Source: Microcyclospora pomicola (lineage: Eukaryota > Ascomycota > Dothideomycetes > Capnodiales). From it: a stretch of DNA of 64,000 nucleotides. The stretch lies in the NCBI GenBank assembly GCA_002786065.1, contig NHNY01000035.1, positions 124,001 through 188,000 of the forward strand. The letters are read 5' to 3'. Position numbers and translations under genes: made by a program. Positions within the stretch are counted from its first letter, which is position 1. The number at the start of each line of letters is the position of its first letter. Positions 12,219 to 22,209 of this stretch are shown piece by piece. A model generated the notes under the pieces. It worked only from the letters and a program-made list of their open reading frames with translations, was not told the origin of the DNA and did no database searches.

Positions 12219-12869
12219 TTACTTCGCATCGGCGTCCTCCGTGAACTTCCTGTACCCTTCTCCGTCCATCAACGACTCCAACTCCTCCGGCTTGCTGACC
12301 TTGATCTTGGCCAGCCACCCATCTGCCTCGGGCGACCCGTTGATCGTCGCCGGCTTCTCCTCCAGCTTGTTGTTCACCTCCTGCACCACGCCGGACACCG
12401 GCGTCATGATGTCGGATGCAGACTTGACCGACTCGACGGCGCCGATCGAGTCGCCTTGGCTAACTTCGGTGTCAACGGTCGGCAGCTCGACGTAGACGAC
12501 GTCGCCGAGGGCTTTGGCGGCGTATTCTGAGATGCCGATGGTTGCTGGGATTGCAGTCGTTAGTTCGACGGAGGTGGATTTAGGCCGCTCTGGAGGGATG
12601 GGTATTACCCATGTTATCTGCGCCTAGCTCTACCCACTCGTGGTCTTCTGTGTACTTCTTCACCAGTACTATGCGACAGGTCAGCAAGCAGGCAAATCTC
12701 CGTCACTTCAAGACTTTGGGCAAGACGTACAGCGCGAGCCAGCTGTGAAACTCCGCGCATTATGCCTTGGTAGCGCAACGCGAGTGTGTTGTGCTTGGCT
12801 CAATCTCGAGACACCGCGGTAAAGCAGACGGCTCGCCGCCATTCCGGAACCTGCAATTGCACTCGCCAT
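12219..12869 (-). CDS. GCV3: Glycine cleavage system H protein, mitochondrial
   Basis: The predicted protein has 174 residues in three exons read from high to low: 12869-12731, 12668-12609 and 12544-12219. Introns are 62 and 64 nt with GTACGT and GTAATA donors. The H protein carries the lipoyl arm that shuttles aminomethyl intermediates between P, T and L proteins in mitochondria. The first 46 residues are Arg/Ser-rich without acids, as expected of a mitochondrial presequence. The mature part starts VKKYTEDHEWVEL, and the lipoylated Lys is K107 in GAVESVKSAS. The exon joins restore the family sequence exactly (GADNMATIGISEYAA). The gene is head-to-head with the mitochondrial bS6m gene, 194 bp apart. 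Confidence 0.95.
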
Positions 12870-13063
12870 GTTGCTAAGTGATTGCGATGTAGCTTGCCTA
12901 GGTGCTCAGTCAAGCTGAAGTCGGCCAATGGACGAAGCTCGGACTGATAGCCACGATCGGACCTCCAAAGTCTTGGCAAAAAGTCGGACTTCATCTCCTT
13001 GCGATCGATGCACCACGACCGCATTGCCTGTGCTATCAAATGATATTGTATTAGTGTGTCATC
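12870..13063. promoter_or_regulatory. Shared divergent promoter, GCV3 and bS6m
   Basis: These 194 bp are the only sequence between the start codons of two divergently transcribed mitochondrial-protein genes. The region must therefore contain both promoters and 5' UTRs. No specific factor site could be assigned by eye. Confidence 0.55.
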
Positions 13064-13496
13064 ATGCTGTACGAACTCATTGGCGTCGTGAGTAATTATC
13101 TGGACTCCACAACTCCAGAAGGTCCCCTGATTTGCTAACGACAAGCCTCCCTAGGTCCGCCCCGGCCGCAACATCAACGAGATCAAAGACATCGCGCGCA
13201 GCACCGGCAACATCGTGCTGAACTCGGGCGGCGTCGTGCGCGGCATCACCAACTGGGGCACGTTCCTGCTGCCCAAGCCCGCCCGCAAGCAAGGCGCCAT
13301 CTACGACCAGGGCCACTACTTCATCCTCCGGTTCGACTCGAGCGCCAAAACCCAACACATGGTGCGACGAACCCTCGGGTTGGACCCGCGCATGATTCGG
13401 TACAGCGTCGTCAAGATGGGGAGCAAGCTGGAGGAGATCAAGGATGTCGGCGGACAGGCGGATTGGCCGTCGGCGCCGACTGCGGCGTTGAGTTGA
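13064..13496 (+). CDS. MRP17: Mitochondrial small-subunit ribosomal protein bS6m (Mrp17)
   Basis: The predicted protein has 121 residues in two exons. A tiny first exon, 13064-13087, encodes MLYELIGV. A 67-nt intron (GTGAGT donor, GCTAAC branch, CTAG acceptor) is followed by exon 13155-13496. The protein matches the bS6 fold family, which sits on the platform of the small subunit. Recognised segments are VRPGRNINEIKDIARSTG, GVVRGITNWGTFLLPKP and HYFILRFDSS. The length is normal for the fungal mitochondrial form. The start is supported because MLYELI is the usual bS6m beginning and cannot be reached without the splice. Confidence 0.93.
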
Positions 13497-13884
13497 GAGT
13501 GTCGGGGAGTGTACGATATGAGAAGGTGTGGTTCATTGCATAGCGTGGCGTTACGGGGTCCTGGCTCGGATGTACACTCTGCTGGTGGGTGAGAAATGGG
13601 ACTTGTACCAGCTCGAGGCTATGTCACATGTACGGACTAGCCCTTGTACGAGACTCGACGATCAGAAGTTTGAGCATATCATCACAGTAGGATAAAGAGC
13701 ATTTGGCTGTGAAGCACAGGGCCATCTGCAAAACTTGCGTGTCGGAAGTTGAACCTAGCTGAGTATTTCTATAGGTAGTATTCCATATCAACACCACCAA
13801 CCTCTCCTGCACATACAAGATGGGAGGTTTCAAACGACGAGTTCACCGCTGTTGAGAATCACGTCGGAAGGCACAGAAGATGGG

Positions 13885-14200
13885 GGTTGTGAAGTTCGTT
13901 GCTTCATATGTATGTCCTCCACTCCAATACCAGTTTCCTGAAACGCCAAAGTTGAATTTGGCTTTCGCCTCTGCCTCCCTGTCCAGATTGAACCTCAACC
14001 TTGCGATGTGTTGTGGTTGAAGTCTTGCTTCTTATGTAAGTCCTCTCACCCTGCCCACCCAATACCGAGTTCCTGGACCACCGAGGTTGAACTCGAGATC
14101 CCTCCAAGCGAGACCGACCAACAATCTCATGGATTGTTATGTTGTTTTGAAGTCTTTGCTTCTTTGATTTGTCCTCTCACCCTGCCCGGGTCTCGCCGCC
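13885..14200 (+). repeat. Three degenerate ~128-bp direct repeats
   Basis: Three tandem copies start at about 13885, 14012 and 14142. Each opens with a variant of GTTGAAGTCTTGCTTC, followed by GTCCTCTCACCCTGCCC and CCAATACCGAGTTCCTG, then a GTTGAA-containing part. The third copy is cut short. Spacing between copies is about 127-130 bp. The first copy is the most diverged (GTCCTCCACTCCAATACC). No long reading frame crosses them. Origin is unknown. Confidence 0.6.
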
Positions 14201-14324
14201 CTCCCCAATATCCGTCAAATGCAAAAGCAAAGAAGGTGTGAAAGTCCGAATGAAAGGTATGAGTTGCTCAAGCCGTGATGAAGGACTGAGAGCCAGATGA
14301 CCAGATACGAGAGAGTGTTGCATC

Positions 14325-14645
14325 GCTGAAAAGAAGGTCTCGTCGAAAGAAAGAAGGTCTCTTCGAAAGAAAGAAAGTCTTGTCGAAAGAAAGAAGGTTG
14401 TCGTAAAAAAAGTCGTATCCAAAGAAAGAAAGTCGTATCCAAAGAAAGAAAGTCGTATCCAAAGAAAGAAAGTCGTGTCCAAAGAAAGAAGGTCGCACCC
14501 AATGAAAGAAAGTCGTGTCCAAAGACAGAAGGTCGCATCCAAAGGAATGAAGGTCGTATCGAAAGAATGAAGGTCGTCTCAAAGGAGATGGAGGTCATGT
14601 CGAAGAAAGAGCGTCGTGTCGAGCAAAGAGTGGGGTCCAGAGAGA
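14325..14645 (+). repeat. 20-bp minisatellite, purine-rich
   Basis: A tandem array of about 15 units has consensus AAAGAAAGAAAGTCGTATCC. Best-preserved copies lie at about 14417-14520 and diverged ones on both sides. The plus strand is strongly purine-biased. Because 20 is not divisible by 3, the array reads through all frames and happens to lack stops on the minus strand. This produces three overlapping Phe/Leu/Ser-rich minus-strand frames that I regard as artefacts. Confidence 0.85.
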
Positions 14646-14780
14646 AAGACTGAGGCCCGGCCGCCGAGGAATAGAGACCGGATGCCGAAGAAAGCCAGAA
14701 GTGATGAAAGTCGATGAAAGCAGCGCAGCAATAAAAGGGACAAAACATGACGAGAAAAGGAAAAGACATGCGCGCGAAAA

Positions 14781-15440
14781 TCAATGGGCCAGTAACCCGA
14801 AATTGTAACCCTGCACCCAACGTGCAGCTCTTTTTTGCCTCCACATCCATCCGGGGGTTGCCTTGTGGTATCGCAGCTGATGATTTGTCCAGGACCGCTC
14901 GGCAAGACTCAGAGACACCACCTCCTCATCAAGCCGAAGCAGCTGCTTTTCCAGAAAGGGTTCGTCCAGATGTTTTTTGTCCGTATCCAAGTTTTTTTGA
15001 GATTGTTTGATGGGGTTTGGAAGAAGTCGAAAGTAAATCAATGATCGTCGGTTGCCCTCTGGTCTCGTGGGCCGGGGAAAGAAGTCGAATGACATGGTCG
15101 ATGGTGCGATACTGTCCTCCATTCGAAGATCCAGGGTGATCGACATGTCACGGGATTCGGCGAGAGTGCCGCCCGTAGCCCTGTGTCGCTGATCTCGATG
15201 TCCAGTGTGCACTCGGCCAAGCAGTTCCAGGGAAAGGCGACGGTGTGATCTGTCGGAGCCTCAAGTCCAGCAGTGTATCGTCGTCCTCCGGGTCTTGCTG
15301 TCGTTCGTGGAGAGAAACAAGGATCCCTCCGGTCCTCAGCTCTGTGACCGCAACAGGCTGTTTCCTCCAAGCATCGCGATTGTAGGCCGACACGCGCAAG
15401 CATCTTCATACTGATCCTCCAGCCGCCACTGAGGTCTAGC
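14781..15440 (-). pseudogene. Possible decayed gene, family unknown
   Basis: On the minus strand, protein-like segments follow each other in different frames. They include a part with VSAYNRDAWRKQPVAVTELR (about 15395-15250), a part with NCLAECTLDIEISDTGLRAA (about 15230-15170) and a part with SITLDLRMEDSIAP followed by LDEPFLEKQLLRLDEEVVSL (about 15145-14900). No set of normal GT-AG introns joins them well; one possible join uses a weak GTCGCC donor. I infer a formerly coding gene now disrupted. It could instead be an unusual spliced gene or chance. No domain is recognised. Confidence 0.3.
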
Positions 15441-15766
15441 ATGGTTCCGCCTGCTCTGATCCGCTTCCAATCCTTTGCATCAGTACCATCACCTCTTCAC
15501 CAACCACTCCTCCTCAACGGCCACCCACACCACCCAGAACGAACGACGACGACGACAAGCACGGTAAGCGATCGATCTATACGGCTGTTAGCGAAAGACC
15601 CCTCCACCTTACCTGCAAACGACCGGCAGCCGCCTCACCTTCTCGGTAACGACGGTCTAGGAGGAATCAGCCTTGTTCAGCATAAGACTGGAAAAATTCT
15701 GTGAGGAACGTACTTTCTCCTTAGAAGAGCGATAGTGGTTTCGTGATCGCATCGAGAGTGTCAGAC

Positions 15767-17635
15767 TCAGGCCGACAACCACGAACAGACGGCGACCGTG
15801 GCATGCCAAGCTGCCGTCACCAATCTGCCCGCGGACGAGAGCGCGAGCGAGACCCAGGAGCGATCCGCACTGTCGTCGTCGTCGACATCCTCCTCCTCCT
15901 CCTCCTCCTCCTCCTCTTCCACCTCCACCTCCACCTCCATCTCCACCTCTTCCCTCCGCTGCCCTCCGTGGCACCGCGCCTCCGCCGCCATGCTCAGCGA
16001 ATCAGGAAGGGATACACTCCAAGTGGATCCCTCCTCATTCACCGCCATCTCACTTCCCCCCGACGATGGGCCCTCTCCAAGGATCCATGCCGGGATGGTG
16101 TCGTCTCGCAAATCCTCAGGGAAGCCTGCGATCAAGGCTCTGGGGAGATGGAGCTTCTGCGGGAAGTGGAAAAGCTCGTGCAGCGTGAATTGTCCGGAGC
16201 AAACTGTCGACTCGTCCTCGACAGGTTCCTGGTACTTTTCCATGGCCAGGTCGGAATCGTGGGCGGAAACACTCCAAATGCTTCCGTCTTGTTCCTCGTG
16301 ATGCTCGACACCCTCGGCCGGTAGTGCTTCTTCAAGAAGACACTCGGGTTGGGTGACGTCTGGCCCGCATCGGGTGGCGTCTGCAGTGGCGTAGGTCGAC
16401 GACTCTATGGTCGACTCTCGTGGTGCTGCTTGTCCGGCAATCTCGGGATCGTGGACGGAAACGCTCCAAACGGATTCGTCGTCTTCCGATTGACACTCAT
16501 CGCCCTCATCCGCGGACACTGCTTCAAGCAGATGTTCGGGGAGAGCAACTTGTTGCCCGTGTCGTGGTCCTGCCTCGAGCGTCCACTGTCCTGAAAGGAT
16601 AGTGGTCAGGCCGTCGGAGGGATTCGCCGTGGTGAAGTTGAACGAGCCCTCGGTTGGCTCTTCTGCGACGGTGTTAGCAATTTCCGAATTAGTAAAGAAC
16701 TCACTCCAAGTAAGGTCCTCCTCATTCGGTCGATACACAACGGTCTCATTGGTAGATCCTTCTTCAAGAATGGATCCCATGAGGGCGCTGTGATGCCCGT
16801 ATCTGATGCTCGACTCGTCAGCGTCGAGCTGTGCTGTGACTGGGTTAGCAGGTCGCTCATATGGCGACGTCTGGTCAGTCTCGGTGGCAATTTCCGAATT
16901 CGAGAGCAGTTCACTCCAAGTGGACTCCTCCTCATTCTGGTAATGCACAACAGTCCCGATGGTGGATCCTTCTTCAAGAATGGATCCCTCGAGAGCGTCG
17001 TGATGCCCGTATCCGAAGCTCGAGTCGTCGGCGTCGAGCTGTGTTGAGACTGGGTTAGCAGGTCGATCATATGGTGTCGTCTGATCAGTCTCGATGGCGA
17101 TCTCCGAACTCGAGAGCAGTTCACTCCAAGTGGACTCCTCCTCGTTCGGGTGATACACAACAGTCTCAATCGTGGATCCTTCTTCAAGAATGGATCCCGT
17201 GAGAGCGTTGCGATGCCCGTATCCAAAGCTCGAGTCGTCGGCGTCGAGCTGTGCTGAGACTGGGTTGCCCGGACGGTCGAACGGCGTCGTCTCGGGGGTC
17301 TCGGTTGTCGGCAGGGGTGCGGCCGGGACTATGGGCTGGAACCTAGAGGGTTCCGACTTGCGTGCAGGTTCGGTCTGCCAGTACTCCGTTCGCCTCTCAC
17401 GTCTCTGGAAGCGCAACGGGCGGTAGCAGGGGCGAGGGTTGCCTTGGTCCGCGAACTTGAGAGTGGGTGGCGGCCCACATCTCGCAGTGCTCTTGGCTGC
17501 TGATGGTGGTGGTTGTAGAGGGCTGGGCTCGGAGAAGTGTGATGGTGAATCACGCCTTCGTCGCACCCTCTCTTCGAAAGTAGGACGGCCTACGATGCTG
17601 CACCACACGCTGTAGCGTGGGATGAGAGTAGACAT
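15767..17635 (-). CDS. Acidic protein with internal tandem repeats, unknown family
   Basis: The single exon encodes 622 residues and starts at a genuine ATG (17633-17635). I do not recognise the family. Residues 1-115 are Arg/Pro-rich. Residues 116-325 are three tandem 70-residue repeats (DRPANPVSTQLDADDSSFGY, then SILEEGSTIETVV, then EEESTWSELLSNSEIA). The element E-x-S-T-W-S-x(7)-[ED]-[IL]-A recurs three more times in diverged form further on (WSVSVHDPEIA, WSVSAHDSDLA, WSVSLPDSLSMA), giving six copies in all. A Glu/Asp run near residue 575 is encoded by CTC/GTC trinucleotide tracts. The last ~35 residues are hydrophobic or amphipathic (WVSLALSSAGRLV). There is no signal peptide. It is probably lineage-specific. 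The repeats and the uninterrupted frame argue for real coding function, but expression is unproven. Confidence 0.65.
   Translation of the reverse strand: MSTLIPRYSVWCSIVGRPTFEERVRRRRDSPSHFSEPSPLQPPPSAAKSTARCGPPPTLKFADQGNPRPCYRPLRFQRRERRTEYWQTEPARKSEPSRFQPIVPAAPLPTTETPETTPFDRPGNPVSAQLDADDSSFGYGHRNALTGSILEEGSTIETVVYHPNEEESTWSELLSSSEIAIETDQTTPYDRPANPVSTQLDADDSSFGYGHHDALEGSILEEGSTIGTVVHYQNEEESTWSELLSNSEIATETDQTSPYERPANPVTAQLDADESSIRYGHHSALMGSILEEGSTNETVVYRPNEEDLTWSEFFTNSEIANTVAEEPTEGSFNFTTANPSDGLTTILSGQWTLEAGPRHGQQVALPEHLLEAVSADEGDECQSEDDESVWSVSVHDPEIAGQAAPRESTIESSTYATADATRCGPDVTQPECLLEEALPAEGVEHHEEQDGSIWSVSAHDSDLAMEKYQEPVEDESTVCSGQFTLHELFHFPQKLHLPRALIAGFPEDLRDDTIPAWILGEGPSSGGSEMAVNEEGSTWSVSLPDSLSMAAEARCHGGQRREEVEMEVEVEVEEEEEEEEEEDVDDDDSADRSWVSLALSSAGRLVTAAWHATVAVCSWLSA
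15872..15955 (+). repeat. Trinucleotide tract encoding Glu/Asp run
   Basis: Consecutive GTC, then TCC/CTC, then ACCTCC triplets run through this stretch. On the minus strand they encode the poly-Glu/Asp run and the VEVEVE stretch of the 622-residue protein. Such tracts change length easily by slippage. Confidence 0.85.
16661..17290 (-). repeat. Three 210-bp in-frame tandem repeats
   Basis: Three consecutive 210-bp units encode residues 116-185, 186-255 and 256-325 of the acidic repeat protein. Units 1 and 2 are the most alike at protein level (DADDSSFGYGH, ILEEGSTI, EEESTWSELLS). Unit 3 is more diverged (DADESSIRYGH, SEFFTNSEIA). The unit length is an exact multiple of three, so copy-number change keeps the frame. 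Confidence 0.85.
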
Positions 17636-19746
17636 GGTGTCGATGAGCTCGGTTACTGGAGAACGTGTTAGCGAGTGGCCAATGAAAGGATATTGATGAG
17701 TGCAGAATAGTGAAGCTCGTCAAGGTAAGCACGCCAAGAGACTGTGAGGTACAGTCGATACCGAATCAGGGACGAAGAAGTTGAGAGAGGTGAGAGGTGT
17801 GCAAGGTCACGAGTCTGCCAGTTGGCATTCTGTGGCGATGAGCTGCTATAGGGTAGGTATTTCTAGCGACCAGACAGCAAAGTACACGTGGTGACTGAGC
17901 CGTGCAGGCATTGCTGAGATGATGGTATGGTGAAGGGGGAGTGCATGTCGAAGATATCGCGTGCCCGCCGACGCGTTTTGACGACGACAACGAGGTATTT
18001 GACCCGGGCGGTGAATGCCATGCACATCAGATCAAAGCGTGATGTTCGTGGGCGTTGATACTGGCTGGCAATAGTGCTATGAGAAGATGTACGTACCTGG
18101 AAAGTGGTGGTCGAGTGGAGTGTAGAGGGAAGGAAGGATGGGAGCAGCTGAGGGCGAAGTGGAAAATCTTTATACACAAACAAACAGCACAGACCGCGTG
18201 TCAACAGTCTAGAATGGATTGGGAGCAGATGTCAACAGAGGGGCAGGCCGACGCGCTGAGGAGCGGGATGACGACGGCGGGCTTCAGATGTACGCAACGC
18301 CAGCGACACACTGTAAGGAAGAGCCAGACAGCAAGCAACGAGCCAACACATCGAAAGAAAAAGGACTGAGGCTCAGGAGAAAGTACCGTCACGAAGCCAG
18401 GGTACAACGACATGCGCATAGAATTCTTCACGGACTATATGTTTCATCTAATGCACGCCATGTCGACCAAACAGCGGACATCCCGCGCCCTCACCCCATT
18501 CGTCAACCTTCTTAGCTCAGAAAGAAAGCATGCTGCGGAATCTCAGCTTCTCTAGCTCAGCGAACCGTCCATTGATGGTTGTTTGGTACAAAGCAGAAGC
18601 TTCCTCTCCGCATGTTTCCACCCCAAGCATCATCGCCAAATGCATGAAGTATCCGCGACAGAGGTACGAAGGATATCTGGATAGTCCTCGACCGTTCGGC
18701 ACTCCGCATATATCTCGCTTTCCGAAATAGGAAGGTTAAGGGTGGGTCTATATCACGTGACTTGCACTGAACAATGCTCAAGGTGGGTGCTCGACACATA
18801 TGTTGATGTATGCAATCGATCTCCAATATCACTTTATGGAAAACTGCATATACGCACATCTCCGACTCCGATATGCTGATTTGTCATGTTGATGTACTCT
18901 GCCCTCAAAGCTAGTAGGCACTCGTCTCCAGCGCTGAACAGAGACAACATCTTGTTATGACAGTCCCGTGCGATGATCGTCGTTGGAAAGAAACTTGATA
19001 TCTGATCGTCTATGTGTATCCCGTCGCCCAAGTACCTATGGTCGCTCCGAACGTATCCCGATCGAACTTGTGGACGACATCCCAGTCAGTCAAGATCTCA
19101 AAAAGTCTGTCAAGGAGTTTCAGCCACGAACTTCGAAACTTCACGATTCGCCATGACATGCCTTGCTCTTCACACAGGCGATGGGACATCTACGCGGTCG
19201 GTAGACGTGGTCCATAACAATTCATTTCTCCGCATTGCTTGAAGGTTACGGCAATAATAGCTCAGCAAGACTACTGACGTCGGATGATACACTCAATGTG
19301 TGAGGTGTGAGGTGAAGGTAAGAGAACATATGAGAGGGTACTGGTATTGGGTGCAACGAGACGTTCAATTCCCGCATACGGAGCAAGCGAGTCATGATAC
19401 TACATTGTCAACGATCGGGTTGCTCCAATATACTGGCATCGATCGGAGACGATCCTATTCGGCTGGACCTGTGATGATCGAGTGGGAGGATACATCGTTT
19501 GCATATGAAGTCGACCTTATAACGAGGGTACACAAAGAACACATTCGGACGGCCAAGAGTCAGGATGTGTAGAGCAAGGCTCAGTAGGCGAATGCGAGGA
19601 ATCGTCATATGCGATGGTGTAGAATCTGTGAACAGCGACCCGATGACAGCCCGCGCATACGGAGATCAGCTCGATCTCTACTGGAGCATGTCTGCTGGGA
19701 TCTCGGCATATGTTATTCAACTATGTGTCCTTTATGTTCTCGTCCA
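17636..19746. other. Long intergenic region, no supported gene
   Basis: This region of 2.1 kb lies between the start of the repeat protein and the stop of TPI. Small frames occur on both strands, none with a recognisable domain or convincing splice structure. CACGTG hexamers lie at about 17884 and 18755; the first is some 250 bp upstream of the repeat-protein start. I see no RNA gene or mobile element. Confidence 0.5.
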
Positions 19747-20549
19747 CTAGATCTTCGCGTTGATAATGTCCACGAACGCAGGCTTCAAGCTGGCACCGCC
19801 GACCAAGAAACCATCGATATCCTCAGCCTTGGCCAATTCTTTGCAGTTCTTCTCGCTCACGCTGCCGCCGTAGATAATGCGGGTCTTCTCGCCTGCCTCA
19901 GAGCCCAATTCATTGCCGATCCACTCACGAATCCAAGAGTGTACTTCCTGCGCCTGTTCGGTGGTGGCGACCTTGCCGGTGCCAATCGCCCACACGGGCT
20001 CGTAGGCGACAACGATCTTGCTCCAGTCCTTGACTTCCTTCGCCACAGCTGCGAGCTGTGATACAACGACGTCCTTGGTCTTGTTTCCCTCGCGCTGTTC
20101 CAGCGTCTCGCCGATGCAGAGAATAACGCCAATGCCACCATCAAGCGCCGTCTTGGTCTTGGAAGCGATGAAGCTGTCGCTCTCTTGCAGGATCACACGA
20201 CGCTCGCTGTGTCCGATGAGCGTCCAGGTGATGTTGCTGTCCTTCAGCTGGGCGACGGAGATCTCGCCGGTGAAGGCGCCATTGGGCTTGTCGAAGACGT
20301 TTTGTGCGGCGACTTCAATGCCGGAGCGGAGGTGCTCGCGAGTGAGCAAAAGGTAGAGAGCGGGAGGAGCGACGACGACCTCGACGTTGGAGTCGACCTT
20401 GGCGTCGCTCAGGTGCTTGACGATCGACTTGATCGAGTCGATCGTGCCGTTCCTAGGGAGTGGTCAGTTTTGCTGTGCGACTCTCTCGTAGGCCAGGTAA
20501 ACGGGGCCCACATCTTGAAGTTGCCGCCGACGAAGAATTGGCGAGCCAT
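19747..20549 (-). CDS. TPI1: Triosephosphate isomerase
   Basis: The predicted protein has 247 residues in two exons (20549-20512 and 20452-19747). The 59-nt intron splits the Met codon of the NFKMNGT motif. It interconverts dihydroxyacetone phosphate and glyceraldehyde 3-phosphate in glycolysis. Catalytic elements visible are the Lys in GGNFKMNG, the His in IGHSERR and the Glu in VAYEPVWAIGTG. The phosphate-binding IIYGGSVSEKNC and FLVGGASLKPAF segments are also present. Length is normal. The intron position close to the start codon is certain because only the splice restores the active-site Asn-Gly. Confidence 0.98.
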
Positions 20550-21675
20550 GATTGCGGTGGGACGATGTTATTGGTGGTGTGATATCGTGAGGTTGTTTCT
20601 TAGAGTCAAGCTTCGAACCTGGTTGAATTGTTCTGTATGAACTTTGGAGGGCACGCGGGGCTGTCGATGGTGGGGTAACAGGGAATGGTCCTTAAGGGTT
20701 CGGCTTTCTTAGGGTTGAGGTAAATCAGGTACGCGAGCAGCAATTGTAGTCGATATAACTGGACACACTTCCAATTGAGGATGCAATGGACGACTCCCAG
20801 ATGTAGAAGAGTAGAGGGCGAAGACGACCTTATATTCTCTTCGGTAAGGATATCGCGCGTCTACCGGGATGCAACAATATCCACTTCTCCGAATGCGCCC
20901 GATTCTAGCGGGTCATGATACTCCGTTAGAATGGCTGGTGCTACACGGATCCAAGCATCAGTTACTAGTGAAGGTAGTCGTCCGAGAACATTTGGATTAG
21001 TATATCGCCAGACTCATTATTACGTCGCGCGGAGGCAATACATACATCGCGGTTCAAGTGGCTGCATCGAGAGAAAGAGAGTTTGCCATCAGCATCGTAT
21101 CTTCAAGGTCCGCGAGAGCACGAGATCACCAGAATTGATATACACATGTAGTGAATACAGCTCGTCTGATACATGCAACGTACAATGTGTTCGCTGTTAT
21201 AGAGGTTGGTCCAACTACAGGTAGGTTCGCTCCCATTCACCGTTGACCATCTTTAAGGAGCTATTTTGACTCATGTTATTGGCAGCACTTGACCTTGATA
21301 CCGTTCGACCTTACCAGATGATTACATCAGAATGTCATAGAATGAACATCTCCAAATGTTCTGGATAATCACAGGTCTAAACCTTGGCAGTCAGAGTGCG
21401 TGCCTAAGGGATTTGGCGTGACTTAATGCATGCCCTTTTCTCATAGCAATCTCACCTATCGTACTGCCGCGAATGAGTGCTGCAGACGAGCCATTGCTGA
21501 TAAACCGTGAAGCTGCAGCGGAATGTGTCGTGTAATTTGTACAATGTTGTTTACATGGCCGAGAAATGCAGGCTCAAGGTATCGTACAAATATCCAGATT
21601 CCCAATGACACAGGTATGCTCAGCCCACCAAACGCCTTGCACGCAGTACCGAAAGTCCCACTCATGCCAGTGAAC
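20550..21675. other. Intergenic, TPI upstream region
   Basis: This gap of 1.1 kb lies between the TPI start and the mL43 stop. The TPI promoter must lie at its low end. A 97-codon plus-strand frame (20931-21224) has no recognisable content and is not called. Confidence 0.5.
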
Positions 21676-22209
21676 TCATATCTTGTGCTCGAATTTGTCC
21701 ATGAATCCGTGATGCGGACTCCATACACCTCTCACACTCTCATTCAGACTCTTCACGGGTTGTCTCGTCCGCTTCAATTTCTCTCCATTTGCGTTTCGTA
21801 GAAGCTCGACCTTCAGTGCGATCTCGTTCGCAGTAATGTTCTTGCAGTCAATGACCTTCTCACGACCATTGATGTAGGATCCTCGGATGACTGGGTGCTT
21901 CGCTGGTCGAGGAGAAACTGTGATCTCTATGCCCGGGTTCTGTCGCGCTATGGCAGGTAATTGGTGCTTGAGGAACTCACTACAGATGAATGTCAGAAGC
22001 AAGTAAGCAGGATAACGATTCGGAGGCAACATACTTCATGCCTCGACTACTGCCAGCCCAGTCGCAGTAATGGAAATCGAGACGCTTGCACTGAAGGATG
22101 AATGCGCCGACGCCATTCTGATAGATAAGTCAGCGATCTGCACGTCCGAAATGCACTCGAATGGACTCACTTGTGACTTAGCCACAGTCCGTAATGCTGT
22201 GACAGGCAT
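21676..22209 (-). CDS. MRPL51: Mitochondrial large-subunit ribosomal protein mL43
   Basis: The predicted protein has 141 residues in three exons read from high to low: 22209-22171, 22117-22035 and 21979-21676. The two introns are 53 and 55 nt (donors GTGAGT, GTATGT). It is a thioredoxin-fold protein of the L51/S25/CI-B8 family in the mitochondrial large subunit. Recognised parts are MPVTALRTVAKSQ, NGVGAFILQCKRLDFHYCDW, SSRGMNEFLKHQLPAIARQN and IRGSYINGREKVI. The splices restore the family sequence without gaps. The C-terminal tail after the domain is basic and ends DKFEHKI. Confidence 0.93.

Larger units (their letters stand above)
13497..15766. other. Gene-poor, repeat-bearing island
   Basis: This region of 2.27 kb lies between bS6m and the 622-residue repeat protein, with no confidently functional gene. 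It contains three degenerate ~128-bp direct repeats (13885 to about 14200), a 20-bp minisatellite (about 14325-14645) and a stretch of broken coding-like sequence (about 14781-15440), each listed separately. The end of the region (15440-15760) has short pyrimidine-rich and ACGACG-rich tracts. Confidence 0.6.

Noticed and set aside
14215-14850. Minus-strand 211-codon Phe/Leu-rich frame and two overlapping frames
   Set aside because: They exist only because the 20-bp minisatellite lacks stops in those frames; composition follows the repeat, not a protein.
16606-17226. Second minus-strand frame (206 codons) over the 210-bp repeats, and plus-strand frames at 15743-16324
   Set aside because: Repeat units divisible by three keep alternative frames open; the 622-codon frame has the ATG, the repeated motif structure and full length.
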